From Caldifarciminota bacterium (GTDB taxonomy: Bacteria > Hydrothermota > Tepidihabitantia > SM23-42), in assembly GCA_030671005.1 (NCBI GenBank), contig DAOVAN010000038.1:1-11976 (forward strand): a stretch of 11,976 bases of DNA, in the 5' to 3' direction. The position numbers were made by a program, and so were the translations under genes. Shown here in pieces: positions 1-6,048 of the stretch. Within the stretch, counting starts at the first letter, position 1. Each line of letters starts with the position of its first letter. The notes beneath the pieces were generated by a model. That model was not told the DNA's origin. It ran no database searches and was given only the letters and a program-made list of their open reading frames with translations.

Positions 1-1
1 G

Positions 2-154
2 CTACAATATGTGAAGAACGCCCAGGATGGCCGGTTAAGAAAAGTATACCTTGTGCATGGTGAAATTGAGGAATCACAAGCTCTGCAGCAGAAAATCCAG
101 ACCTTGAATGTCGCGGTCGACATACCACAGAGTCTGACCACAACAACCATTTAG
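2..154 (+). CDS. 3' end of MBL-fold / beta-CASP metallo-hydrolase (RMMBL C-terminal domain)
   Basis: Only the last 50 codons and the TAG stop are present; the gene enters from the left edge. The readable tail contains RKVYLVHGEIEESQALQQKI followed by a short strand ending VAVDIPQ. A hydrophobic strand, VHGE, a helix with Q/A-L-x-x-K-I, then a V-x-IP strand is the usual end of the RMMBL domain found at the C-terminus of metallo-beta-lactamase/beta-CASP RNA or DNA nucleases; the His of VHGE is a conserved family residue. The catalytic metallo-beta-lactamase motifs lie outside the window, so the activity (RNA processing nuclease) is known of the family and not shown here. The gene ends 45 bp before the -35 box of the next gene, and no terminator-like hairpin with a T-run is visible after it. 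Confidence 0.72.
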   Translation, partial: LQYVKNAQDGRLRKVYLVHGEIEESQALQQKIQTLNVAVDIPQSLTTTTI

Positions 155-199
155 GTCCGTCAAAATTAAATCGTAAGACTTTCCACTTCTCACCAAAAC

Positions 200-227
200 T
201 TGACGCCTCTGGCTTAGAGGCTATAAT
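200..227 (+). promoter_or_regulatory. Sigma70-type promoter, predicted leaderless start at 233
   Basis: TTGACG (200-205) and a perfect TATAAT (222-227) are separated by 16 bp. Only five bases (AAACC) separate the -10 box from the ATG at 233, so a start 6 to 8 bases after the -10 falls on or next to the A of ATG. No purine-rich SD precedes the ATG. The layout matches the promoter at 1336-1363. The leaderless start is inference from spacing. Confidence 0.75.
205..221. promoter_or_regulatory. Perfect dyad filling the promoter spacer (possible operator)
   Basis: GCCTCT (205-210) and AGAGGC (216-221) form a perfect 6-bp inverted repeat around GGCTT. It starts on the last base of the -35 box and ends on the base before the -10 box. 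A protein bound here would block RNA polymerase. Because it lies upstream of the expected transcript it would act as DNA and not as RNA. Regulator unknown. Confidence 0.4.
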
Positions 228-232
228 AAACC

Positions 233-1054
233 ATGCAAATTGGACTAATAGGTTGTGGCCGCGTAGGCGTGACCCTTTTTTATCTACTCAAACGCACCAA
301 TAGAGTTGTCGGTGTTTATGATATCAATAGACGCAAACAGAATAAAGCCACGCAGCTCTTAGGAATTAAGAAAAACCCACGCCACGAAGACATCATTAAC
401 CATTGCCAGGCGCTTTTTCTTGCCACTCCTGATGATGCAATCCGTCTTGCATATGAACGCGCCTCGAAACATATCCACGGCCGCAAATTCGTATACCACT
501 TCAGTGGTTTGCTCCCATCCGACATCATTCCGAAAACGAAGAATGTGTCCCGTGCCTCGGTTCACCCCTTCGCGACTTTTCCTCGGATCGTAATACCCCC
601 ACGCCGGAAATATCTCATTTCGATCGAAGGTGATGGATCGGCCATCAATGCAGCAAGGAATATCTTCAAGCCAAAATACTTCACACTCAGGCAGATCAAG
701 AAGGGACAAAAAATCACCTACCACCTAGCCGGTGTGTTCTCATCCAACCTGTTGGTCGGTTTGATCTCATCAATCTATGAACTGGCAAAGCAGCTCAAAT
801 GGAAAGAAACAGACATTCATCAGCTAATATTCCCGATCATCGACGAAACCTTGATTAACATTAAGAAACACGGACTGGAAAGCGCCCTGAGCGGCCCGCT
901 CCAACGCGGCGATGTCACAATAATCAAGAAACATTTACACGCATTAAAAAAAGACAAAAATCTCTCGACAATATACAAAGCATTATCCTGCGCCCTCCTT
1001 GAAAATGTCGTTGAGGGTAAAGAGAAGACTCAGCTGAAGAAAATTTTGCGCTAG
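233..1054 (+). CDS. Rossmann-like / DUF2520 domain protein (putative NAD(P)-dependent oxidoreductase)
   Basis: The 273-residue protein opens with a beta strand and a dinucleotide-binding loop, GLIGCGRVG (residues 4-12, GxGxxG), followed by VVGVYD, whose acidic residue at the end of the second strand suits an NAD-type cofactor. Further motifs fit the two-domain family PF10727 (Rossmann-like) plus PF10728 (DUF2520): ATPDDAI (64-70), SVHPFATFP (109-117), a helical region HLAGVFSSN (164-172) and SGPLQRGD (220-227). The family resembles ketopantoate or prephenate dehydrogenase-like enzymes, but its substrate is not established. The length is close to the family's usual ~280-300. The ATG at 233 is chosen because the GxGxxG follows at once and the promoter points to it; there is no SD. 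It is probably monocistronic: a 314-bp spacer with its own promoter follows. Confidence 0.85.
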   Translation: MQIGLIGCGRVGVTLFYLLKRTNRVVGVYDINRRKQNKATQLLGIKKNPRHEDIINHCQALFLATPDDAIRLAYERASKHIHGRKFVYHFSGLLPSDIIPKTKNVSRASVHPFATFPRIVIPPRRKYLISIEGDGSAINAARNIFKPKYFTLRQIKKGQKITYHLAGVFSSNLLVGLISSIYELAKQLKWKETDIHQLIFPIIDETLINIKKHGLESALSGPLQRGDVTIIKKHLHALKKDKNLSTIYKALSCALLENVVEGKEKTQLKKILR

Positions 1055-1119
1055 TCATATCCAAATTCAACCCTTCCAATATGGTTGACGGGTTGCCCAA
1101 TTCATGAATCAAGCACCAT

Positions 1120-1166
1120 GTAGTTGCCTGATTCATCAGGCTTTGTTTGATAAATCAAACAACTAC
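1120..1166. other. Perfect three-way-junction (two hairpins closed by an outer stem)
   Basis: Outer stem GTAGTT (1120-1125) / AACTAC (1161-1166) encloses two hairpins: GCCTGA-TTCA-TCAGGC (1126-1141) and, after TTT, GTTTGA-TAAA-TCAAAC (1145-1160, extendable to 7 bp). All 18 pairs are Watson-Crick in 47 bases, with only three unpaired junction bases. The complementary strand folds equally well, so the strand is undecided. No T-run follows on either strand. It could be a small structured RNA, a processing site in the 3' UTR of the upstream gene, a cruciform, or the end of an intergenic repeat. Confidence 0.55.
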
Positions 1167-1207
1167 GGCAAAAATCGTCTAAAGGCAGGGGGTAGGAAGC
1201 TTGATGA

Positions 1208-1235
1208 GATTCTGGATACTCGATTCTTGATGCTC
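1208..1235. repeat. Two tandem 14-bp units
   Basis: GATTCTGGATACTC (1208-1221) is followed directly by GATTCTTGATGCTC (1222-1235), identical at 12 of 14 positions; a third unit begins GATTC (1236-1240) and then decays. It looks like degenerate intergenic filler. Confidence 0.6.
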
Positions 1236-1258
1236 GATTCAGTAATCGGATGTTAGTT

Positions 1259-1273
1259 TCCAGCATCTTAACC
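1259..1273. repeat. 15-mer shared with the pyrD-pyrF spacer (copy 1)
   Basis: TCCAGCATCTTAACC occurs here and, in the same orientation, at 6219-6233. Both copies are in gene-free spacers next to degenerate repeat sequence, suggesting a dispersed intergenic element of this genome. Confidence 0.5.
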
Positions 1274-1335
1274 CTAACCATCCAACCATCTGGTTCAAGC
1301 ATCCCAACCTTAGCCCTTAGACTATCTTGTAATTG

Positions 1336-1363
1336 TTGACTTTCGACCTATTCAGCATAGAAT
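1336..1363 (+). promoter_or_regulatory. Sigma70-type promoter, predicted leaderless start at 1369
   Basis: TTGACT (1336-1341) and TAGAAT (1358-1363, five of six consensus bases) are 16 bp apart. Five bases (TGACC) separate the -10 box from the ATG at 1369, the same geometry and the same ACCATG context as the promoter at 200-227. No SD is present. It most likely drives the cluster of three overlapping genes up to 4737. Confidence 0.7.
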
Positions 1364-1381
1364 TGACCATGTTCAATTCTA
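1358..1381. promoter_or_regulatory. 24-bp near-perfect palindrome over -10 box and start codon (likely operator)
   Basis: Arms TAGAATTGA (1358-1366) and TCAATTCTA (1373-1381) are perfect reverse complements. In the 6-bp centre two of the three pairs also match, so 11 of 12 pairs are symmetric; only C1367/T1372 breaks it. The symmetry axis lies between A1369 and T1370 of the ATG. The left arm is the -10 box plus three bases. With a start near 1369 the left arm would not be transcribed, so this is best read as a DNA-binding site for a dimeric repressor and not as an RNA hairpin. Confidence 0.6.
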
Positions 1382-2292
1382 CACGAAATTACATCATTCT
1401 TCTGATTTTGTTTGTGGCTTGCGCTCACAAGACACCGCCCATATCAAAAGACCGTCTGAATCCAAAATTAACTGGAGTTGCAGCACTCAACAATCGTCAG
1501 ATACAACTCTCGTTCAGTGAAGAGATCGACACTGTCGCCCTATTTCCAGACAGCATGCTCATCACTTCTGCCCACGAAACCCTGGGTATTCAATCAATAT
1601 ACCCATCCTTGTCTGCTTCCGAAATCGTACTGGTCACGACGCCGATGACTGACGCCGCCTACGAAATCAGTGGCTACGTTTTGGACAAAGCAGAGAACAA
1701 GGGACTTTTCAAGCACGCTTTCCAAGGCTCAGCAAACCCGGACACAATCGCACCTTGGTTTGTCGAATATTCTCAAGGCAGGTTAAATCATGAATTTTTT
1801 TTCGCATTCTCTGAAGCAATGGATACCACAAGTCTCACTTTCTCAGTCGTTCCCAAAAAACAACCATCCCCAGATTGGCTCAATCACCGGCACGTAAGAT
1901 TCATCCCTGAAACAGCCAACGAATCTCTGGGATTTGATACTACATATTATCTCTTTCTAAAGAACGCAAATGATATCAGTGACAACCCGGCACCACCATT
2001 CGTCACCGCGGTGACCCCCGACACCATGTACCGGCCACTTATCCTGGCAGGAAAGGTCTTTATCGGCGAAACCCCAGCGCCAAGCGGAATTGCCCTATTG
2101 CAACGAGATATCATCATTGGAATCGCCCTCATTGAAAATGGCGAATTTGCTTTTGAAGTAAGAGATTCATTGCCGTTCAACCTGCACGTCGTATCAGGTG
2201 ACTACTCGGGTACGAGCAGGGCCATGGTGGATTCAGAGAACATCATCAAATTGCAGAAAGGGGAATTTGACCTTGATCGCCTTATTGATTAG
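1369..2292 (+). CDS. Ig-like (Big_5) domain lipoprotein
   Basis: The 307-residue protein starts with a lipoprotein signal: short n-region with Arg6, hydrophobic IILLILFVA (9-17), and Cys18 in the lipobox-like FVAC. After a linker come two domains of the bacterial Ig-like type 5 (SbsA/Big_5) pattern: residues about 33-120 (RQIQLSFSEEID, later DKAENKG) and about 127-220 (FFFAFSEAMD, later NDISDNPAPP), each with the F-S-E-x-x-D strand and the D-x-x-x-N turn. The last 80 residues form another beta-rich unit ending in acidic residues. It probably sits at the cell envelope; a binding partner cannot be read from the sequence. The ATG at 1369 is preferred over an in-frame codon at 1333 because 1333 lies inside the promoter and would put extra residues before the signal peptide. 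It overlaps the next gene by about 20 bp. Confidence 0.75.
   Translation: MFNSTRNYIILLILFVACAHKTPPISKDRLNPKLTGVAALNNRQIQLSFSEEIDTVALFPDSMLITSAHETLGIQSIYPSLSASEIVLVTTPMTDAAYEISGYVLDKAENKGLFKHAFQGSANPDTIAPWFVEYSQGRLNHEFFFAFSEAMDTTSLTFSVVPKKQPSPDWLNHRHVRFIPETANESLGFDTTYYLFLKNANDISDNPAPPFVTAVTPDTMYRPLILAGKVFIGETPAPSGIALLQRDIIIGIALIENGEFAFEVRDSLPFNLHVVSGDYSGTSRAMVDSENIIKLQKGEFDLDRLID
2257..2263 (+). promoter_or_regulatory. Ribosome-binding site deciding a TTG start
   Basis: AAAGGGG lies inside the 3' end of the lipoprotein gene. It is 9 bases before TTG 2273 and 3 before TTG 2267; the former is the better spacing. No ATG is available in this frame before the first membrane segment. Confidence 0.5.
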
Positions 2293-4201
2293 CGTCTCGG
2301 CAATCATCATCACGGTCTTACTATATCTCAAACAACCGGTTCAATTGCTCCTACGTGTCGCGTCGATTGTCCTCATATACGTGTTGGCAACCAATTTTTC
2401 ATTGTCCATAAACACCACAGCACCACAGAATGACCCAGTCGTTCTTATTGACCATTCACAGAGCATGAAGAATCACCTTCCAGGCATTATCGATAAACTC
2501 TCAGAGACAAGCTTCACCCACGAGTCATTCTTTTTTCAGGAAAGCCTGACCGTAAAAGCAGAACCCGAAACCCTGGGTAAATACACCGACATAACCACGG
2601 CAATAAGCAAAGCGAATGAATTAAAACCCACGATGCTGATCCTGATAACCGACGGCAACCATAATTTCGGTGCGTCACCTCTTTCCGTGGTGGACGAAAT
2701 AAATGTACCAATCCAGGTATACGGGGTCGGCGAAGAGAGACCCCGGGACGTTTCAATTGTCGACGTGGCTTATCCTGTATATGCTTACCAAGAAGACACA
2801 ATAGAAATCAGGGCCGTCGTCGAGTCGGGCGGGTTCCAAACGGGTAGTGGTGAAGCAACACTCCAACTCTCTTCGGGCAAGAAAATCGCGGGACAACGTT
2901 TCCCCCTTAGCAATACGCCCGCGAGATACACAATAGATTTTTTATACACAGCAAAAGACCCGGGTAAAATCCACTTCAACATAGACCTCGCACTTCAGTC
3001 GGACGAGATATCATACGACAATAATGCATCATCCTTTTCAGTCAACATACTCCAGAATAAAATCAGCGTTCTTTACTACACAGATCATATTTCTTTCAAT
3101 ACAAAGTACATCATGCGATCACTTCAAAAAGACCGAAATCTTTCAATATCCGCAATCCATAGCCCAGCACCGGGGACGTATCAGAACATCGAACAAAATG
3201 AAACAACTACTTCATCGCCTAATAATAGTCAATATGACGTAGTACTTCTTGACAATGTGAATCTAGAAAAACTGCATTGGTTAAATTTATCCGAGATGGC
3301 GAATGAGGGCTCGGGAATAATTCTGAGTGGTGCACTTGAGGACATCAGTGTAGCGTGGAGAGGAATAATACCCATTGATATTACTGCCGGCATGTTGACG
3401 GGCGCTTATCAACTCAGAATCGCCGAACCGTTCTCAGTACTCACCGATAACGGATATCCACCATTACAACATATCAATCGCATCGTCGGCTCAAAACAAG
3501 ATGCCGTGATCATTGCCCGCGTCAACGAGCTACCGCTTATCGCCTACCGAAAACACGGTCGCGGTAGAATATTCCAAGTATCGATAATCGACCTCGGCAC
3601 CTGGCATTTTCTTCAGCACGGTCTAAAAGATCACGACTTCCTCTACTACTTTCTTGGCGACATAATAAGATTTCTGTCACCCATGGGCGAACACAGGCGA
3701 CTGGTATTAAACACCCAACGCAGAGAGTATGCAATTGGCGAAACCGTGGATTTGACATTGCAAAGCTACAACCGAGACCTTCGCCGCATCGGCGGCGGTG
3801 ATTTCTTCCTCGTGGCCGGTGCAGAGAAAATACCCTTTTATGAAACAAAAGAAGGATTCTACGAAGCGAGCTTTGTGGTCCAGAAGACAGGGCAGTTGGA
3901 CATCCTTGCCCGGGGCCAGATCGAGGAAGAACAACTTATCAGTAACGAAGTCCTCATCAACGTATCATCCCGGTACATGGAAACTGAGCACAGGCTTAAC
4001 CGAGCATTGCTTCAAAGAATCGCGGCAGCAACAGGCGGCGGTTTTTTTTCCCTGGAGGAACTCGATCAACTCACACTGCCAACGACCCAGAAGAGACGGG
4101 TGAGCAAAGTAATCAATTTCAATTCGCCGATAATATACCTTGCCATCTTGTTGTTCTCCGTAGTCGATTGGATCATACGTCGCCGGAGGGGAGTAACATG
4201 A
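2273..4201 (+). CDS. Membrane-anchored VWA / glutamine amidotransferase-like protein
   Basis: Counted from TTG 2273 the protein has 642 residues. Two N-terminal membrane helices (about 2-20 and 25-45) resemble the N-terminal double helix of BatA-like proteins. A von Willebrand A domain follows: VVLIDHSQSM (56-65) carries the metal-ion (MIDAS) motif DxSxS, and ITDGNHN (125-131) supplies the later Asp. Residues about 160-255 form a beta-rich segment, then KISVLYYTD and YDVVLLDNVN (321-330) match the class I amidotransferase-like fold found in such proteins, where the catalytic Cys is usually missing. A tail with LLQRIAAATGGGFFSLEEL precedes a C-terminal helix (about 619-635) and RRRR. The role of the family is unsettled; by analogy it is an envelope scaffold. 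The start is uncertain (2267 or 2273). It overlaps the lipoprotein gene, and its stop overlaps the next ATG. Confidence 0.75.
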   Translation: MIALLISVSAIIITVLLYLKQPVQLLLRVASIVLIYVLATNFSLSINTTAPQNDPVVLIDHSQSMKNHLPGIIDKLSETSFTHESFFFQESLTVKAEPETLGKYTDITTAISKANELKPTMLILITDGNHNFGASPLSVVDEINVPIQVYGVGEERPRDVSIVDVAYPVYAYQEDTIEIRAVVESGGFQTGSGEATLQLSSGKKIAGQRFPLSNTPARYTIDFLYTAKDPGKIHFNIDLALQSDEISYDNNASSFSVNILQNKISVLYYTDHISFNTKYIMRSLQKDRNLSISAIHSPAPGTYQNIEQNETTTSSPNNSQYDVVLLDNVNLEKLHWLNLSEMANEGSGIILSGALEDISVAWRGIIPIDITAGMLTGAYQLRIAEPFSVLTDNGYPPLQHINRIVGSKQDAVIIARVNELPLIAYRKHGRGRIFQVSIIDLGTWHFLQHGLKDHDFLYYFLGDIIRFLSPMGEHRRLVLNTQRREYAIGETVDLTLQSYNRDLRRIGGGDFFLVAGAEKIPFYETKEGFYEASFVVQKTGQLDILARGQIEEEQLISNEVLINVSSRYMETEHRLNRALLQRIAAATGGGFFSLEELDQLTLPTTQKRRVSKVINFNSPIIYLAILLFSVVDWIIRRRRGVT

Positions 4202-4737
4202 GCCCGATGGACCTTGTTGCTAAAGGATTGACTCCTGAGCTTGCCGTATTCTTGACCTCGATGCTGCCCATCATTGAGTTACGTGGTGCCTTACCTTTAG
4301 CGATCAATATCTTTGATATCAGCTGGCCAAAGGCTTTCTTGATCGCGTACATCGGTAACATGATTCCGGCACCGATAATACTCTGGCTACTGGGACCTAT
4401 CGTAAATCTACTCTCCAAGATACGGATCTTCAAGAAATTCTTTGACTGGCTATTCGAGCGGACAAGAAAACGCAGCAACAAGATGATAGAGAAATACGAA
4501 GAAATCGGACTCATGGCTTTTGTTGCAATACCTATACCAGGCACGGGCGCCTGGACCGGTGCCCTAATCGCATTTTTGTTTGGGCTTGATTTTAAGAAAT
4601 CATTACTGATTATTGCAATTGGTGTATTTATCGCGGGGGTTATCGTAACGTGCTTGTGTCTCTTGGGCTGGCTCGGTGCAATCATCGCCGGCTTGGGATT
4701 CGCGACACTTGCCGGCCTAGGTTTCTGGAAACTATAA
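4198..4737 (+). CDS. Small multidrug-export family membrane protein (COG2426)
   Basis: This 179-residue, strongly hydrophobic protein has about five membrane segments (roughly 12-32, 45-70, 105-127, 134-158, 155-175) with a basic cytoplasmic loop near 75-100. Two signatures fit PF06695 (Sm_multidrug_ex): LPIIELRGALP (23-33, conserved E-x-R-G) and PIPGTGAWTGAL (112-123). Despite the family name, a transport substrate is not firmly established. The ATG at 4198 is chosen over an in-frame ATG at 4168: GGAGG at 4185-4189 is 8 bases upstream, and the ATG shares bases with the preceding stop (ATGA, 4198-4201), the usual sign of translational coupling. It is the last gene of the plus-strand cluster; pyrE converges 36 bp away. 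Confidence 0.85.
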   Translation: MSPMDLVAKGLTPELAVFLTSMLPIIELRGALPLAINIFDISWPKAFLIAYIGNMIPAPIILWLLGPIVNLLSKIRIFKKFFDWLFERTRKRSNKMIEKYEEIGLMAFVAIPIPGTGAWTGALIAFLFGLDFKKSLLIIAIGVFIAGVIVTCLCLLGWLGAIIAGLGFATLAGLGFWKL

Positions 4738-4773
4738 CCTCAGAACCATACTAACAACATAAATCCTGGATTA
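4738..4773. other. Convergent gap without a clear terminator
   Basis: Only 36 bp separate two converging stop codons. The only symmetry is an 11-bp palindrome AATCCTGGATT (4762-4772), too short and without a T-run on either strand to be a convincing terminator. Transcripts from both sides may run into each other's 3' ends. Confidence 0.5.
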
Positions 4774-5322
4774 CTACGCACCGCCCAATTTTTGAAGAGG
4801 TATGCTACTCTTACATAATGGGCACTGCTCAGGATCGAAATTCGTAACAACTTTCTTGTATACTGAAAAGTGAGCAAAGGGAAGTTCTGTTACTGAACGG
4901 TCGATCAACACTGCCACGCCTATGACTTCACCACCCTTTGCGCGAACGACATCAACGGTCTCAATTAGAGACTTACCAGTAGTTGTAACATCATCAACGA
5001 TCAACACTCGCTTGCCATTAATATCAAATCCTCGGCCTACTATTCTTTTGCCATCCCGCTCTTCAGCGAACCCCGAATGCACCCCTAACTGGCGCGCCAC
5101 CTCGAATGCGATTATGATGCCACCGGTGGTCGGCCCGATGACCCACTCGACGTTCTTAGCCTTGAACTGGTCGGTAACGATCTTGCACAGCTGAGACGTA
5201 GCGTCGGGGTTTTCGAGTATTCTGAATTTTTCGAAATAATACTCACTGTGTAATCCTGAATTCAGAAGAAAATGACCTTCCTGCAAAACCTTTAGGTCCT
5301 TAAGCAGTTTTTCGATGTCCAT
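4774..5322 (-). CDS. pyrE: Orotate phosphoribosyltransferase
   Basis: PyrE joins orotate to PRPP to give OMP, the fifth step of pyrimidine synthesis. The 182-residue protein has the PRPP-binding signature VLIVDDVTTTGKS (106-118) and an upstream phosphate-binding stretch, VIGPTTGGII (61-70). NSGLHSEYYFEKFRIL (21-36) fits the orotate-side N-terminal region. The C-terminus carries FDPEQCPLCKSSIPL with a CPLC pair (167-170), a tail I associate with the Thermus-type PyrE subfamily and not the enterobacterial one; whether it binds metal is unknown. ATG 5322 has AAGGAG (5330-5335) 7 bases upstream, inside the end of pyrF. The genes overlap by 23 bp, so pyrF and pyrE are co-translated. It is last in the minus-strand cluster. 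Confidence 0.93.
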   Translation of the reverse strand: MDIEKLLKDLKVLQEGHFLLNSGLHSEYYFEKFRILENPDATSQLCKIVTDQFKAKNVEWVIGPTTGGIIIAFEVARQLGVHSGFAEERDGKRIVGRGFDINGKRVLIVDDVTTTGKSLIETVDVVRAKGGEVIGVAVLIDRSVTELPFAHFSVYKKVVTNFDPEQCPLCKSSIPLQKLGGA

Positions 5323-6037
5323 CTTCTATCTCCTTCAAAATTGCTTCCGTGGCCGCAACCGGATCAGCGACCTTGACGATCGGACGGCCAATAACGATGT
5401 AATCCGCACCTGCCTGGATTGCCTCTTTGGGTGTCATGGTCCTGGCTTGGTCATCCTGTGAGATACCACCTCCCTCAGGCCGTATACCCGGCGTCACAAT
5501 CAGGAAATCATCACCACAGCACTGACGGATCGGCACTATCTCTTGAGGCGAAGCAACCACACCATCAAGCCCGGCACTGCGTGCTAATTGGGCTAAGAAT
5601 ATCACTTGTTCAGCAAGGGTTCTCTGGATATTGCCAAACAGATCACTAAAATACGCCTCGTCAATGCTGGTCAGCACGGTGATGCCCAGCAGCCTCGGCT
5701 TCCCTGTACCCTCCTGACCAGAACCAGTGAGAACAGCCTTCACCGACTCCTCCAGCATCGAGAAACCACCACTGGCATGGATGGTTATCAGGTCGACACC
5801 CATCCTTATTGCGCCCTCACAAGCCCGGGCAACTGTATTCGGTATGTCATGGTACTTTAGATCAAGCATCACCCTTTTGCCTTTTTGTTTCAAGTAAGAG
5901 ACGATCTCAGGACCAAAATGAGTAAACGGTATGGCACCGATCTTGTAGTAAAGCACCCGTTCATTCAGCTTCTCAACAAGCGCCTGGATTTGCGACATGT
6001 CACTCAAATCCAGGGATACAATCAATCGCTCATTCAC
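5300..6037 (-). CDS. pyrF: Orotidine 5'-phosphate decarboxylase
   Basis: PyrF decarboxylates OMP to UMP. The 245-residue protein shows the short bacterial-class pattern: VSLDL (7-11) with the first catalytic Asp, YYKIG with Lys32, the signature LDLKYHDIPNT (58-68; D59, K61 and D64 form the charged active-site network), VTPGIRPEG (181-189) and YIVIGRPI (213-220) with the phosphate-binding Arg218. GTG 6037 is taken as the start: AGGAGG (6042-6047) is 4 bases upstream and homology begins at once. The frame stays open upstream to about 6085, but that stretch lies in the inverted-repeat spacer and has no conserved residues. It overlaps pyrE by 23 bp and lies 303 bp from pyrD. A 16-bp inverted repeat abuts its SD. 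Confidence 0.93.
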   Translation of the reverse strand: MNERLIVSLDLSDMSQIQALVEKLNERVLYYKIGAIPFTHFGPEIVSYLKQKGKRVMLDLKYHDIPNTVARACEGAIRMGVDLITIHASGGFSMLEESVKAVLTGSGQEGTGKPRLLGITVLTSIDEAYFSDLFGNIQRTLAEQVIFLAQLARSAGLDGVVASPQEIVPIRQCCGDDFLIVTPGIRPEGGGISQDDQARTMTPKEAIQAGADYIVIGRPIVKVADPVAATEAILKEIEDGHRKTA

Positions 6038-6041
6038 TAAA

Positions 6042-6048
6042 CCTCCTT
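6042..6048 (-). promoter_or_regulatory. pyrF ribosome-binding site touching a hairpin arm
   Basis: Read on the minus strand, AAGGAGG lies 4 bases before GTG 6037 and directly after the 3' arm of the inverted repeat 6049-6136. If the hairpin forms in the mRNA, the SD is at the base of the stem but stays unpaired. Confidence 0.65.

Larger units (their letters stand above)
1055..1368. other. 314-bp spacer with structured elements and no gene
   Basis: No credible coding region: the short open frames have no SD and no recognisable protein. From left to right it contains a CAACCC/GGGTTG inverted repeat (1068-1073 / 1090-1095, 16-base loop, no T-run), a 10-bp palindrome ATTCATGAAT (1100-1109), a three-way-junction fold (1120-1166), two tandem 14-mers (1208-1235), a 15-mer shared with the pyrD-pyrF spacer (1259-1273) and the promoter of the next gene (1336-1363). 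No clear Rho-independent terminator for the upstream gene is visible. Confidence 0.8.

Noticed and set aside
1068..1095. CAACCC/GGGTTG hairpin after the DUF2520 gene as a terminator
   Set aside because: The loop is 16 bases, the stem 6 bp, and no T-run follows on the plus strand.
1120..1166. CTGATGA on the minus strand inside the three-way junction, suggesting a hammerhead ribozyme
   Set aside because: The CUGAUGA lies within the loop and arm of a simple hairpin, and no GAAA follows in the required position, so the hammerhead core is absent.
1102..1302. 66-codon open frame on the minus strand in the 1055-1368 spacer
   Set aside because: It reads through the repeats and the structured element, has no SD and no recognisable protein pattern.
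1333..1368. Upstream in-frame start for the Ig-like lipoprotein
   Set aside because: It lies within the promoter, overlapping the -35 box, and would put 12 extra residues ahead of a normal lipoprotein signal.
2198..2272. Upstream in-frame GTG start for the VWA protein
   Set aside because: It has no SD, would lengthen the overlap to 95 bp, and adds a polar segment before the first membrane helix; the AAAGGGG site favours about 2273.
4168..4197. In-frame ATG at 4168 for the export-family protein
   Set aside because: The ATG at 4198 has a strong SD and an ATGA overlap; the extra ten residues are not family-like.
4173..4685. 170-codon open frame antisense to the export-family gene
   Set aside because: Its frame is a shadow of a real, motif-bearing gene on the plus strand; no SD or recognisable domain.
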